Notes: a model not told the origin generated them from the letters alone. Positions 46,101 through 57,739 are shown, numbered from the stretch's first letter. The stretch is 64,000 bases of DNA from Rhyacophila brunnea (GCA_022495005.1 JAGYXB010000180.1:62001-126000); one strand, 5' to 3'. Program-made: numbers and translations.

Positions 46101-46243
46101 TAATGCCGTGTCCACACTGGCAACAAGTTGCTGGCAACCTCATTAATTTTCACGATAATTATCAAAATTTGTTTGACAAAATTATTTTAATCGAAATTTA
46201 ATGAGGTTGTCAGCAACTTGTTGTCAATGTGGACACGGCTGAA
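46101..46243. mobile_element. PIF/Harbinger-like hairpin MITE, copy 4
   Basis: Element 46104-46240 (137 bp), TGCCGTGTCCACACTGGC at the left and TCAATGTGGACACGGC at the right, with TAA before and GAA after it (duplication decayed). It lies directly against the first base of the LINE fragment that follows. Confidence 0.7.
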
Positions 46244-46640
46244 GGCAATTGATGCCTTTGAGATGTGGTGTTGGCGCCGAATGCTTCGTATTGCTTGGAC
46301 GGAGCACAGGACGAACCAGTCGATCATCCAGAGACTGCAAATAAATGAACAGCTCTCGACAATATGTCTGAGACGAATTCTGCAGTTTTTTGGACATATT
46401 GTCAGGCGCGGACAGGACAATCTGGAGAGACTGGTGGTTTTGGGTGGCCTCCAGGGAAGGCGAAGCAGAGGAAGAGCGTCTGCGCGCTGGAGCGACCAAG
46501 TGAAAGAGCTGACTGTGGGCACCATCCATTCTGCCCTAAGAGAAGCGGAAGATCGAGAAGGATGGAAAGTCTTGGTCGCTCAAAGGAAGACGAAATTCAA
46601 ATGTGGTCACGATCATGAACCATGAGTGTATGACCCAGAA
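46241..46640 (+). pseudogene. BovB/RTE-like LINE C-terminal fragment
   Basis: One open frame reads LKAIDAFEMWCWRRMLRIAW, TEHRTNQSIIQRL, ILQFFGHIVRRGQDNLERLV, VLGGLQGRRSRGRASARWSD, REAEDREGWKVLVAQR and stops at 46625. The order IDAFE.WCWRR.LR..W, R.NQSI, LQ.FGH..RR, GRRRRGR is the conserved region downstream of RT in BovB/RTE elements. The RT core is absent, so this is a 5'-truncated copy; its frame is nevertheless still open. Confidence 0.8.
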
Positions 46641-47682
46641 GAATATATAGGTGTGTTTATGAGGAGTTGCCAAATTAAGTAATATAATATGTTAAATAAT
46701 GGAATACTGATAAGAGGCCCAGACTTCTATAAACAGAATTGTTTACTAATTTTACTAGCACGTCTATGCACATAGCATTAAGATCGTTTTATTGGATGAT
46801 AATAATTGATGTCTGCAATGCGAACAGTCATTAAGAGATTTTTTAATACAAAGAACTCTTTGGTTCAGAAGTATTTTATATAAGTGATTTGATTATAATA
46901 TAACGTAAGTATAATTTTAATATTCAGATAACTGCCTGCAAGAAGTTCTTCGTCGTCCTTTGTATCAAACATCATTAAACTCATAAAAAACTGACATCCG
47001 GTGCTAAAAACTAACTATATCCCCACGTTTTATGTTCGCATTAAAAATGAGTATTATTTTGTCAAATGTCAGATTGATTTACGACCCCGCTCAACAAATT
47101 ATCAACGGGGCTTACAAACATATTTAAATGCCATATTGAAAAGCATCGCACCCCTGGTGTATTTTAATATTATATTACTAATATAATATTTATGAATATA
47201 GCTGATGACCTCAAAATTATATGAAAGACGCTATCAACGGTAGGTACCTACCAACAATCCGCGAAGTGTTCGACATCCTTCACATATCTTCGGTCCAATA
47301 CCTTCAAAAACATTAAAGGATACATCGAAATCACAAAACAAATCACCGTAGACGTAGAGAATAATATAATACAGGCGTATTAAACTTGGCTGTGGCCTAT
47401 CTACCCTCCAGTATCAAAATCGGCGAAAGCTTTTGAGAAGCTCTCTAAAGAAATGAAGTGGTTTACTGAATCGTCAGGGAACGAATTTGAAAACAGAAGT
47501 TTTGATCTGTAATTATTTTCCAGCCGATGCAGAAAAATAATTGGTGAAAGCTCTTCTTAGGACATGAATAGAAATTGAAGACACCGAAAAGGAAAAGCTC
47601 GCCGTAAGCAATTAATTTAAATTCAATTTGTTCAATTCATGTTATGGTACAAAACTTTCAACAGTTTTTTAGTAGTATTACT
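46641..47682. other. No gene recognised
   Basis: 47380-47640 contains K/E-rich translations such as KLSKEMKWFTESSGNEFEN broken by stops, which might be an old coding remnant; no family could be named. Confidence 0.35.
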
Positions 47683-48583
47683 CAGTGGCGAAGACTCCAT
47701 ACTAGGCGATTATTTAAAGCCTACCTTCTTAAGAAAAATATTTTTTTAATTTAATATTGACATATTAAATAATATAATCACATAATAATATTTTCAATAT
47801 GCCCAACGACATCTATCGTATAATTTTCATAATAATTTTACGATCTTTTCCACTATTTCAATAAGCACCATTTATGGCATGTCTCGAAGATTTAAAAAAA
47901 ATAAGCAACATCTCGTTTCGCTTCACATATTGTATGGATTACGTTCGCGTGAATCGAAAACTTTTTTTATATGAAGTTTGTTTCTCAAAATTTCAAGACG
48001 TCTGCAGCGGCCCATATAAATTTGTAAGCTATTTAAGGAGCGCTTACATTTTACGTAAGTGAACATTTATTCAAAATAATTAATAAGATAATTTAAAAAA
48101 ATAATTTCTAGGGATTCAATCACATATAAATATTGGTTGTTGTTAAAAATAATACCTACTTAAATAATTTATCTCGTGATTTTTATTTGTCAGTTAGTTT
48201 ATTCATAGACTAAGACAATTTATTCAGCCAATTATGTAAGTTGAAATCTGATATTGTATCTAAGTCTGTGTTTTAAATATAGAAGTATTTTAAAATGTCT
48301 AGTTTACGGGTTAAATTATAAATTGTTATGGAACAGATTCACAACAGCTAATATTTTCAATACATTTTGAGCGTATCTTGCGTTTATATTTAAGAAAAAA
48401 CATAATTCAAATTAATTGCTTAATTTTATACCATCAGTGAGCTTTTGAAATTTCATCGGTTTTTGTGTACCTACCTATTCATCAGTAGTTATGTCGGATT
48501 AACTAGTTATTTCCCGTAAATACATCTAATAACTGTGCTTTCTCCACAGCCTACCTGTTTCCAAAAGTCACCATTCGCCACTG
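47683..48583 (+). mobile_element. 901-bp hAT-like element with perfect 8-bp target duplication
   Basis: Starts CAGTGGCGAAGACTCC and ends AGTCACCATTCGCCACTG. GTATTACT is duplicated exactly at 47675-47682 and 48584-48591. Its outermost bases match MITE B but the interior is unrelated. A 62-codon frame (47874-48062, MACLEDLKKISNISFRFTYC...) has no clear transposase motif, so the element is probably non-autonomous. Confidence 0.75.
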
Positions 48584-48591
48584 GTATTACT

Positions 48592-50034
48592 GTTATTAGT
48601 ATTTATAATAATAAGGTAGCTACCCAAAGCCGATAGTGTTATTCACAATTTAACACATAATGTAGGTTAGTAATACTAATACCTAATGTCCTAATATAAG
48701 TTTAATTATGTACCTAACTAACTATGCTTTAACAGCGCAGTAAAAGAATAACTATTAATACCAATAACTTGTAGGTATAGTCCAACATCACATGAAAACC
48801 CATTAAGGCACAGGCATTATGTATTCATAATTCCATTTCGAGTTTGATTTATGCGTTCCCCATACACATACTGTACTATTTATTTTTACGATTTTACCTA
48901 TTCTGCAATGCTTTCGACACATAAAAAGGGAGACGCGGGTCGAGGTAGACAAGCCATGCAAATTAAATAATAATATTATAAATGTAGCTAGTATGTAGTT
49001 ACATATTATTAAATAAAAGTTTTTTTTCCATTTACAAATTATTAAATTCCAAAATATAACGCTCTTCAGTTGGAACATAAAAATATGGGAGGGGGTTGTG
49101 TTTTGGGTGTGCCTCAGAAAAGATTTTCTTTGGCGCAGATGAGCCAATCGAATCGCCAGAAAAATTAAAAAGAGGCCTCGAGACAGTTCAAACCATTCAC
49201 ACAATTATGAAACAATACCACAATATTAAATGATAATTTAGATTTGATCAGGCAGTGGGTCGGGCCTCTACGTCACTAAACACGCCATTGCTGAGGGTGT
49301 AAGAAGATACAATTCTCGAATGTGGAGAAATATGGGATAAACTTAAACACGTGCTAGAGAATATGTTATTTTCAATAGCTACATCTGTATCAAAATATGC
49401 ATTAAAGTTTATCACGTAAACGAAACGCGCATTCAATACTGGTAATATTTTAAAGACATTCCGGAGGCTTTTTACTTCTTTCGTTCTATGGCCTAAGAGT
49501 CATTAAGCCATAAACCAAAAAAGTCATTCAAGTCGTGGTTTATGGCTATTGTCTTTCGCAATTCTTTCTTATTAGTCCGTTTTTAACAAATTTTTGCTTC
49601 GACCAGCTTTTCCGTAATTAGAAATATGATTTATCAGTGCATAATGGTTGGAAAGGTAGTGGGCAGCACATGCGTGAACAGAAGACTCTCTTGTCTGACC
49701 AACGGAAAAGGTGTTATTTTCCATTAAACTAATAATTCTAATAGCTGACTTCTACGGTACAAAAAACCTTCCATAGACTGAGGGGAGTTTAAATGGAAAC
49801 CCATGGCATATCAAACATATTATTCAACTGACCTCTAGCACCATCAAAGTACCAACTTCTTCACATTCAACAAAACGATATTAACGGAAAACGTTTAGTA
49901 CAGAAGATGATATCCAAAAGAAGGTTGATTAAATTCTCCAGACCAAAACCAAAGGAATTGAGAATGTATAAGCAAGATGGTAAACATAAAAATATAATTA
50001 TATCCTTAAATCATATAATATCGCATTATTAATG
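48592..50034. other. No gene recognised
   Basis: A 133-codon minus-strand frame (48803-49204) has AT-driven composition and no family resemblance. 49340-49360 shares AAACTTAAACACGTG with 58465-58485. A small palindrome GCCATAAACCA/TGGTTTATGGC lies at 49506-49547. Confidence 0.4.
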
Positions 50035-50330
50035 TTGAAGTTCTCAATCGCATGGGAAAGGATCGAGAAGTTCTGCGTAGTATCAAAACCAGGAAACTAC
50101 AGTACCTCGGCCACATTATGAGAGGACAAAAGTACAGCATTCCCCAACTTTTCATTCAATGAACGATCAATGGTAAGTGTAGCAGAGGACGACGCCGCAT
50201 TTCGTGGCTTAAGAACATCCGTGATTGGTACGAGTGCAGCTTCACTGAACTGTCCCGAGTAGCAGATAACAAAGCTCAGATCGCCTTGATGGTGGCCGAC
50301 CTCCGCTAGGGGATGGCACAATAAGAAGAA
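50035..50330 (+). pseudogene. LINE C-terminal fragment
   Basis: Encodes VLNRMGKDREVLRSIKTRKL, QYLGHIMRGQKYSIPQLF, one stop, then GKCSRGRRRISWLKNIRDWY, ADNKAQIALMVADLR and a stop. 'RM.KDRE.L..IK.RK..YLGHIMRG.KY ... GRR..SWL.NIRDW ... VADLR' is the C-terminal domain of a distinct insect RTE/CR1-like LINE family. RT core absent. Confidence 0.8.
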
Positions 50331-50824
50331 TTATGAGATGACCTAATATTTTTTCATAGCGAAAACAATTTGCTAGTGTTTAGTATGCCTTATAATAAAC
50401 CGTGAATATTTCACATAGGTAATAATATAAACACTTAAAAGTTGTAACACTGTTAAAAAATAGTTAATAAATGCAAATTTTATACTTCAGAATAATAAAA
50501 TTTTAGCACCTACTATGTTCGTAATAATGATTTTTAAGATTAATTTTAATTTACAGAGCCAGTGGTTTTTAAAGTGTTCACATATAATAGTAATCTACAC
50601 GTTGCAATGCATATTGACTACTATATTATTATAGTATTACAGTAGTAAAAGATGTTGACGATTTTTAAAATTCTTAATCTAGATGGGTCCGTGGAGCTTG
50701 AAGCCCTGTCGCATATTGAAAATGGTCTCGTCTGGGATTTAATCATAAATGAAAATTGGGCGCAATTTTGTAAGTCTTCCGTGCGCATATGCGAGGCAAT
50801 GCCTGGACAGTGACGTACTAATAA
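50331..50824. other. No gene recognised
   Basis: AT-rich; nothing to name. Confidence 0.4.
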
Positions 50825-51085
50825 TAATTATAACCGTTAGGCCACGCTCATTCAATAACTACTCGTGTATGTGATAGCTGGCAATAAGTCGTAGGTATAC
50901 CCGGAGACCTTGTGTTTGTCGCTAGACTCAAAAGTGTATGGGTATGGGGAATGAACCCGGAAGCGATGAGAAGTTAGTGGCACCTGCTAAATTTAATCAA
51001 TCCCCCCAAAATCAATAATAAATTATTATAACAATACAAATAAACCCGCCACCAAACCATTTTTCTGTGTAAGCGTCTAATTGCC
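50825..51085. repeat. Copy of the 7300-8030 repeat without the LINE insert
   Basis: Matches 7319-7425 and 7940-8030 as described there, with only a short, partly diverged stretch between the two matching parts instead of the LINE fragment. Confidence 0.55.
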
Positions 51086-51528
51086 ATAATATTGCACCGC
51101 GAATTGCATTATTGCATTATTCTAATTGAGATTTAACTTGACCTTAATAAGTTCAGTTAATTTTATAAAGATGTATTATCCCGCTACTCGAATCCACCCC
51201 GAGAGTTGTTCAGGCGAACGACGCATGGGTTTTTTCTTAACTAACTGAGTCAGTCCGTTGCTTGCCGTCCCTTACAACATATGAGCGGCATGCACAATCT
51301 AAGATTTTGATCCTAAGGATAAGTCGCCGAAAAGCATGACTTAACTATGGACAATCCTGAGTATAAAGTTAAGGAATACTTAACCATATACTACTTTTGT
51401 TATGAACACGCCCCCTTCTGTATTACCATTTACCACTGACAGCTGCTGTCAAAATAAATTCGCATGTCTATAAAACAGTCCATACACTCAAATTCATTTA
51501 ACAATGTATCTCAATATGGATATTGATA
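51086..51528. other. No gene recognised
   Basis: Sequence up to the assembly gap; no LINE coding resemblance was found here, so the next element's 5' boundary is at or inside the gap. Confidence 0.4.
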
Positions 51529-51551
51529 NNNNNNNNNNNNNNNNNNNNNNN
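51529..51551. other. Assembly gap (23 N)
   Basis: Run of N. It lies exactly where a LINE begins to be recognisable, so the join may be uncertain. Confidence 0.95.
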
Positions 51552-53370
51552 TATGAGTTTTCATCACTTTGCAAAACCCTCCGAAGGAAGATTAGAGAAG
51601 ACCTTCGTAAATTCAATGTAAACCTCATACAAGCAATTGTGAAAGCAGGCAGAAGTTTAAACAAAAACAAGCAATGCTTGTCGATAGGAAAACGTCAAAT
51701 CACAGCACTAAAAGCAAAAGATGGTTCTATCGTCAGAAATTGGGAACACTTGTTAAGCCGAGTTGAAGAGTTCTACAGCGATCTCTACTTACAGTGATGA
51801 CACTGACAATACGACTATAGACTTAGATCTTCAGAGAAATGGAAATTCGGAAGACCATACTCCCGAAATTACATCCTGGGAAGTAACCCAGGCTTTAAAT
51901 TACATGAAAAGTGGGAAAGCCCCCGGGGAAGACGGTTTAACGATAGATATCCTCAAAAAAGCAGGAAAGGATGCAAATGAAGTATTTGCACAATTGTTCA
52001 CAGCCTGCATATGCAAAGAGGATGTCCCAGAGGTATGGAAAAATGCCAGCATTGTCATTCTTCACACAAAAGGTGACAGAGAAGACCTAGCAAATTATCG
52101 TCCAATAAGTCTACTCCCTATTCTCTACAAGACGTTCACAAAAATTCTCTCAAACCGTCTGCAAAATGTACTAGACGAGAACCAACCGAGAGAACAAGCC
52201 GGATTTAGAGGAGGATACAGCACTATGGACCATATCCAAGCCGTCAGAGAAATCATAGAGCGGTACCAGGAATACAAACTGCCACTATGCATGGGTTTTA
52301 TAGACTATGAGAAGGCGTTTGATTCGATAAAGAAATGTTCAATACTCGACGCACTCAGAAAACAAGGAATCCCTGGACGCTTTATAAATATTTTCAATAA
52401 TATATACAGTAGCGCAACAGCATCTGTAAATCTCCATAAACCATCGCGCAGATTTTCTATCAGCAAAGGAGTTCGACAAGGTGATACAATCTCACCTAAA
52501 CTATTTACAGCTACCCTTGAAGACTTATTCAGGCAACTTGACTGAATGACAAAGGGATCCCCATAAATGGAGAATACCTGAGTCATCTGCGCTTTGCCGA
52601 TGACATAGTAATTTTCTCGCAAGACTCAGAAGACCTCCAAAGCAGAATGCAGGAACTCGCTGAAGTAAGCAACAAAGTAGGTTTGAAAATAAATGTAACA
52701 AAGACGAAAGTCATGTTCAACTGTTTTGCAGGCCAAAAAGAGATCCTCATCAATGGCACTCAGCTCGAACAGGTGAAAAGCTACATCTATCTGGGACAAC
52801 AAGTGTCTATAGATGGATGTATATTTGATGAAATTGTTCGCAGAGTAAAGCTAGGCTGGAGTGCTTTTGGCCGCCTGAATAATGTCTTCAAAAGTGACCT
52901 TCCACTGTGCCTAAAGCGCAAAGTGTTCAACCAGTGTGTGCTTCCCGTGATCACATATGCGTGTGAAACATGGACCCTAAGTAAAAGAGAGATCCAGAAA
53001 CTTAGAGTAAGCACAACGTGGTATGGAGAGGTGCATGCTGGGCATAACGCGAAAGGACAAAAGAGGAACGAGTGGATAAGGAAGCAGACAAGGGTTTGCG
53101 ATGTAATAGAGTTTATTAAAAGCCTTAAATGGAGATGGGCTGGACACATAGCTCGAAGAAGAGACAATCGTTGGACAAATCTAGTCATCCAGTGGTATCC
53201 AAGAAGTACAAAACGTCCACAAGGTAGACCTAGAGGCCGCTGGATCGATGAAATGATAAAGTTCTGCGGAAGTACGTGGCAACGCAATGCACAGGACCGA
53301 GAGAAGTGGAAGCAACTTGAAGAGGCCTTCATCCAGCAGTGGATAGATTCAGGCTGATGATGATTTAGCT
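51552..53370 (+). pseudogene. Non-LTR retrotransposon reverse transcriptase, degenerate
   Basis: The order is: linker after the endonuclease (CKTLRRKIREDLRKFN), RT core with GKAPGEDGL, YRPISLLP, QAGFRGGYST, FIDYEKAFDSI (first catalytic Asp), GVRQGD and RFADDIVIFS (catalytic Asp pair), then ITYACETWTLSKRE, RWAGHIARR, GRPRGRWIDEM and EEAFIQQWIDSG, stop at 53357 and a GATGATGAT tail. Frames change near 51795 and near 52543 (a base lost next to LFRQLD), and about 55 bases near 53010-53065 are out of frame between two compensating indels. The endonuclease is missing or lost in the gap. It resembles RTE/jockey-like LINEs of insects; the exact clade is not settled. Not functional. Confidence 0.85.
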
Positions 53371-53994
53371 TATATGAATTTTGACTGACGCCTTCTGTGA
53401 TCAATTCCCACCATTTTTTAAAGCAAATTCGTAAAAATAATGTAACAGTGAGTTATCATCATGTTGAGCTAGGCATGGTTATATTTACATTCATGCATTT
53501 TTTCGTTCGCTAAAGGAACGCATCGCAGGGCAGAAATAGTGTACTTCGCACATTGGTTTGCCATAGACTAACTTCAAGATGACCGTTTTTAGTGATTGAT
53601 GAAAGTGATGGTGCACATAGTTCCACCAACAATGGATTTCTGTACGTCACATCAGTGTTGTCGACCGAATGATTCCGCAAAGAATGTATAACGGTAAATT
53701 ATACTATTACAATCAGCATATAAAAAGGTGACATTGTTTCCTGTCAAAATTTTAAAACTAGATGTACCTACAAGTGTAAAGACAGTAATTAATGGATTGC
53801 GTTTCAAACTCAATATAAAGCAAGCGCAAAATTAATTGTTGTTAAAACCATAATTTAACAGTTGAAGCGAAGTGGAAGATGAAGTGAACAAATGTAGACA
53901 TAACTAATGAACACCAAGTCTCTTTGGCAAAAATGTATATGTCCATTAACCACAATTTTTGATTCTTGTCCAATTAGTGGAAGCCAGCGGCAAA
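53371..53994. other. No gene recognised
   Basis: AT-rich flank of the LINE. 53980-53995 (GCGGCAAAC) is where the match to 8507 begins. Confidence 0.4.
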
Positions 53995-54602
53995 CAATTT
54001 TGGGGTCTTTTTACTGGTTCTCCGCCACCGGCCGCTGTCATCTGTCAGTGAGCGCAGTGTTGCCAACCGAACTATAATTATAGTACTATTCGGAAAGTTA
54101 CATTTTCGTCCGCATACTATTAAAAAAGTATAGTACGTCAAAAATACCACAATTTTGAAAATTTTTATTCATTGAATTCGCCGGTTAGGTTAGTAAAATG
54201 TTCGTACTTCAATCACAGTAAATCGTAATAACGTGAAGCGAGGGACGGTGTATAATATAAATAATATAAGATCTCAGTGTGTGATATTAGTCTATGGACA
54301 TGGTTTTGCGTTGTATACCTACCCTAAAAAACTAACATGACAGTTAATGACGGCGGCCGGTGTTAGCATTTTTCGGTCATAAGAGGTGTTATAATTAAGC
54401 AGGGCATCGGAATTTCTCGAATTCTCCGTTACGTTTATGTGACAAACAAAAAACTTTCATTTTCTACACGTCCTATAATTTTTGCCGAAATACTATAATG
54501 GCTTGGACCGCTTACTATAATTCGATGACAAAAAGATAGCTAAAATTCAAAATGGCGACTGACAGATTACGATGACGGAGAACCAGTAAAAAGCACCCAA
54601 TT
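53995..54602. mobile_element. TIR element with GGGTNCTTTTTACTGG ends, carrying a nested hAT-like piece
   Basis: Left end GGGTCTTTTTACTGGTTCTC, right end complement of GGGTGCTTTTTACTGGTTC. AATTTTG flanks both sides. The sequence around the site continues as at 8507-8570, which lacks the insert. Within it, CAGTGTTGCCAACCGAACTA at 54055 is a hAT-type end like that at 5623, with ATACTATAAT repeats near 54490-54520. Confidence 0.65.
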
Positions 54603-55198
54603 TTGAAAATAGCCGATATACTGGATTATTTGTTAGATTAGAATTGTTGAATTAATGCCGAAAATTGGCGATGAAAATTGCCATTGTTCCCGCCAGGCTT
54701 TTAGTAAACTGACTTGTACCCAATTGTCTTATACATACCGCAGATCAAGATACATCTGCCTGTAAAAAAATGATAGATTGTTCGGAAACATAATGTTTTC
54801 ATACTATACTATGTGCACAATTGTATTCTATCATGAGTGGAAAACATGTGCAACTGTAGCGAAGCATGGCTATGTCGTTTTGATTACAGTATTTTGTACT
54901 ATGCAGATTGTAAACTTACTTTACAAATCATCATTGTATAAATACATTTGTTTGCGAGACGCTCATTTGATGTATTAGCTGGTGGTAACTTAATTACAGT
55001 CCAAAATGAGCATTAGTCCAAATTAAATTCTACTCAGCTCAACAAAATTAACCAGTGATGTAGAACTTCGAAAAGTGAAGTAATTAGAAGTCAAAAACAA
55101 TTTGAATTTTTGTGAATGTTTATTGAATGGTGTGACTGAATGTCAGTAAACGTTTGACTTTAACATAACCTACAACTACAAAAAAAAAATCAACATAC
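54603..55198. other. Presumed RPL26 intron; no exon seen
   Basis: On the minus strand this follows the donor at 55198. No stretch resembling the rest of RPL26 was found. A plus-strand 66-codon frame (54778-54978) has no known motif. Confidence 0.4.
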
Positions 55199-55383
55199 CT
55201 GAACTTCATCGTCTTTGCGAATTGGCATAGACCTCACGTTGTATTTCTGTCTGAGTTCCTTTGACAGGGGAGACGACATAAGCTTGCGCCTAATGTGGGA
55301 AGGAGCGGTGAAATGTCGCTTCCTATTTTTCCTCCTTGAGGCGGTAACCATTTTGTTAAACTTCATATTGCAGCTGTTAGGGC
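55199..55383 (-). CDS. RpL26: Ribosomal protein L26 (uL24), first coding exon
   Basis: RPL26 is a protein of the large cytosolic ribosomal subunit. The minus-strand exon has 17 bases of 5' UTR and 56 codons from the ATG at 55366: [49 protein letters not shown] and KDDEVQ, matching the conserved N-terminus of eukaryotic RPL26 almost residue for residue. The acceptor is TTTATTGCAG (55384-55393 on the reverse strand), the donor CAG|GTATGTTG at 55199/55198. The full protein is ~140-150 residues, so about 90 residues, including the RGHYKGQQ region of the KOW domain, are missing. They were not seen in the 55 kb downstream. The spliced 5' UTR argues against a processed pseudogene; the locus may be a true gene with a very long intron, a partial duplicate, or an assembly break. 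Confidence 0.9.
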
Positions 55384-55661
55384 CTGCAATAAACGTAAGA
55401 CAATTATAAAAACGAGCAACAACGTCCTGAAAACTCCCGACAATCAATTTGGAGTACACGACATTAACCACGAAACTATACACATGGAACTGTCAACAAT
55501 TCGGAACGAAAGTACGTCGAAGGTGTGCAAAAGTATATGAAAGGCCATTTTTTCGATGCACAGTTTGTAAAATATTATTCAATGATGTATAATTTCGAGA
55601 TTCCGGCAATTTTAAGTAATGATTTGACACAGATGAATTAGGATTACACAAATTCACCTAC

Positions 55662-55700
55662 CGACAGCCGCACTTCACGTATGGCGGAAAGAAAAGACCA
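55662..55700 (-). promoter_or_regulatory. RpL26: RPL26 non-coding first exon with TOP-like start
   Basis: On the minus strand GGTCTTTTCTTTCCGCCATA begins with a pyrimidine tract of the terminal-oligopyrimidine type that starts ribosomal protein mRNAs and links their translation to growth signalling. The likely start is the C at 55696. CGGCTGTCG|GTAGGTGAA gives a good donor at 55662/55661, and the intron to the acceptor at 55384 is 278 bases. No TATA box is visible upstream, as is usual for ribosomal protein genes. Confidence 0.7.
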
Positions 55701-57069
55701 CAGAGAATTTTGGCCAACCTAACGAACTTGCAGAATATACCAATCCATAGACATAAATATTTTCACTAAATATATCAAATTAAAAATATTTTATTAATAA
55801 TTCATTAAAATAGCAGAACAATGTCTTTAATTTCTCTAAATTCCGGTAAAAAATATTGTGAGGATTATTTTTTTCTTATCCAGTGTATTTTGCCTGGTCA
55901 AAACATCAATCACCAATATGTTAAGTCACATCTACAGTATTTAAACTAATCAAAATATTTTTTGAGTGAAAAAAATGATAAATAAATAAATAATTTGTTA
56001 ATAATTTATTACATAATTATCAATCTTTATTATTAAATGATATCTTAATGAAGTACCTAAGTATATCATTATGATACCTTGTGTATTTATAATTATACTA
56101 TTCATTTTCAAAGTAATCTTTTAACAATCTTAATTTGAATTTCTTTATATAAATTTATCAAGAAGTTTGCATATAAATTTTAAAGTAAGTATAATAACCT
56201 ATAGTACATAACTGACCCTCACTAAGGGTAATAAAAACCGTCTACCGATGCATCTGTCATTGCTGGGTGCCCCGTTTAGACTTTCACATTTATATCTGTG
56301 ATGCCACGATTGCCTTGATTGGGTGAAGGTTGGCGGTATCTTAATATGGCTGTCTTCGCATCTTGGATCCATGGGCAAGGTGCACTCGAAGAGTTGTTGT
56401 ACGCGCTTTGGTGCATGACACCGCATTGCGTGCATGGCAGGGGTCAGTGGCGCACCCAGGACTTAATATTGGTGGCGGGGGGGGGGGCAAAGAGGAGAAT
56501 GTCATGTAGTCCCATAGGCTCTTTTTCAACATTACTCAAATATTATCGACTGTGCCACCCGCTTGGTCTAGACTCTAGAGAGTTACAATATTTATGCCGA
56601 ATTCCACTGAAAAAAAATGTTCTTTTGATTTACACCACCACCGACTAGTGGGTGTAGTCGTTCTTTTAGCCGAATGTTTATCGTCGATTTTTGGTTTTTA
56701 ATATTGAGGTTCCAAAATATTAATTGAAAATGGACAAAAAAGTATTAGTGCATTTAACTTATACACAAACCTACTCAACACAGTTCTTAATCAGCCACGG
56801 TGGTTTTGCTTCCAAGCTCTGTCAACTTGGCCAATAGAATCTTTGACTTACCTACGCATGTAGTGACTTTCAAGACTTTCAAGAAGTCAAGAGTTTCCCA
56901 TATTTTGGTTGAATGGGAAGAAGATCTTCTCTAGTTAATCTGACCCTAGTGATACAATAGGTACCTATATCAGATATCAGAATAGGAATCATGCACACAA
57001 AGTTTGGTAAACTGAACACAACTTCGCTTAGGACAGGTGAAAGATCTTGGCATAATTTTTGATACTTCT
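55701..57069. other. No gene; hAT-type end with poly-G at 56452
   Basis: CAGTGGCGCACCCAGGACTT followed by a run of G at 56478-56488 is a common insect hAT-type terminus ('CAGTGGCGGATCCAGG...GGGGG'); the partner end was not found. 56200-56440 is GC-balanced with a 78-codon minus-strand frame (RCHAPKRVQQLFECTLPMD...) that I do not recognise. Confidence 0.45.
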
Positions 57070-57397
57070 GCGGGTCTATTCTATACAAAAGACTGCTTTC
57101 GTCCGATAAAACCGCTAACTAAGGTATGTTTGTATCAAATTATTAACACGTATTGTAACAATTATAATTAGCCGGTATTAATTGTTGCAATAAATGATAT
57201 ATTTTAACGGCATGCCCCCTGCTTGTGCTAAAATTTAGAGCATGAGCGATAGAGAGAGACAGTTTCGACTGATTAACTGATTACAATACAATTACAATTA
57301 TAATATTTCAATATAAAATGTATGTAACAAATACTAACACATTATCACGTTAGCACGTTAGCGGTCGATAGTCGCCTTTTGTATAGAATAGACCCGC
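57070..57397. mobile_element. TIR element, GTCTATTCTATA family, copy 2
   Basis: GCGGGTCTATTCTATACAAA at the left and TTTGTATAGAATAGACCCGC at the right are perfect inverted repeats of ~22 bp; further in, ACCGCTAACT pairs with AGTTAGCGGT-like sequence. Same family as 33213-33516. No open frame. Confidence 0.75.
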
Positions 57398-57739
57398 TGA
57401 TTGATAATAGACGCGTAGAATATTATTTTATAATTATTTTTAATGTGTTTAATTTTTGTGTCTAATAAAATGGCTATTTATCCAACATGGCTAAATGACA
57501 CATGTAACTTGTTATCAGTTATCACTTATCAGTATCACAAAAGGTATCATGATTAGTGCGACATAATAATATTATGACGCCGAGTGCCGACGACTCAATA
57601 AAATTCAAATGTATTTATTTAAAAATACAAAACAAATGCAAAAAATACAAGGAATATCCGTAGTTTTACGTAGTAGAACATCACACTGCCCTTAACCTTA
57701 ACATTAGGTGAGAGGGGGGGCGATTCAGGATGTGTAGAC
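57398..57739. other. No gene recognised
   Basis: AT-rich with a short (GAGAGGGGGGGC) run near 57709. Confidence 0.4.

Noticed and set aside
46187..46618. Minus- and alternate-frame proteins of 84-112 codons
   Set aside because: Shadows of the BovB/RTE-like frame at 46241-46625, whose conserved motifs are unambiguous.
48803..49204. 133-codon minus-strand gene
   Set aside because: AT-driven composition, no motif, no splice or polyA context beyond chance.
52305..53404. Minus-strand frames of 105 and 205 codons
   Set aside because: They are antisense shadows of the reverse transcriptase reading frame on the plus strand.
55190..55483. RPL26 frame taken as one 97-residue protein
   Set aside because: The first 39 residues are intron translation upstream of the acceptor and the last two are read past the donor; the homology starts at the ATG at 55366.
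56341..56532. Proline-rich protein
   Set aside because: The proline run is the translation of the poly-G tract next to a hAT-type end.
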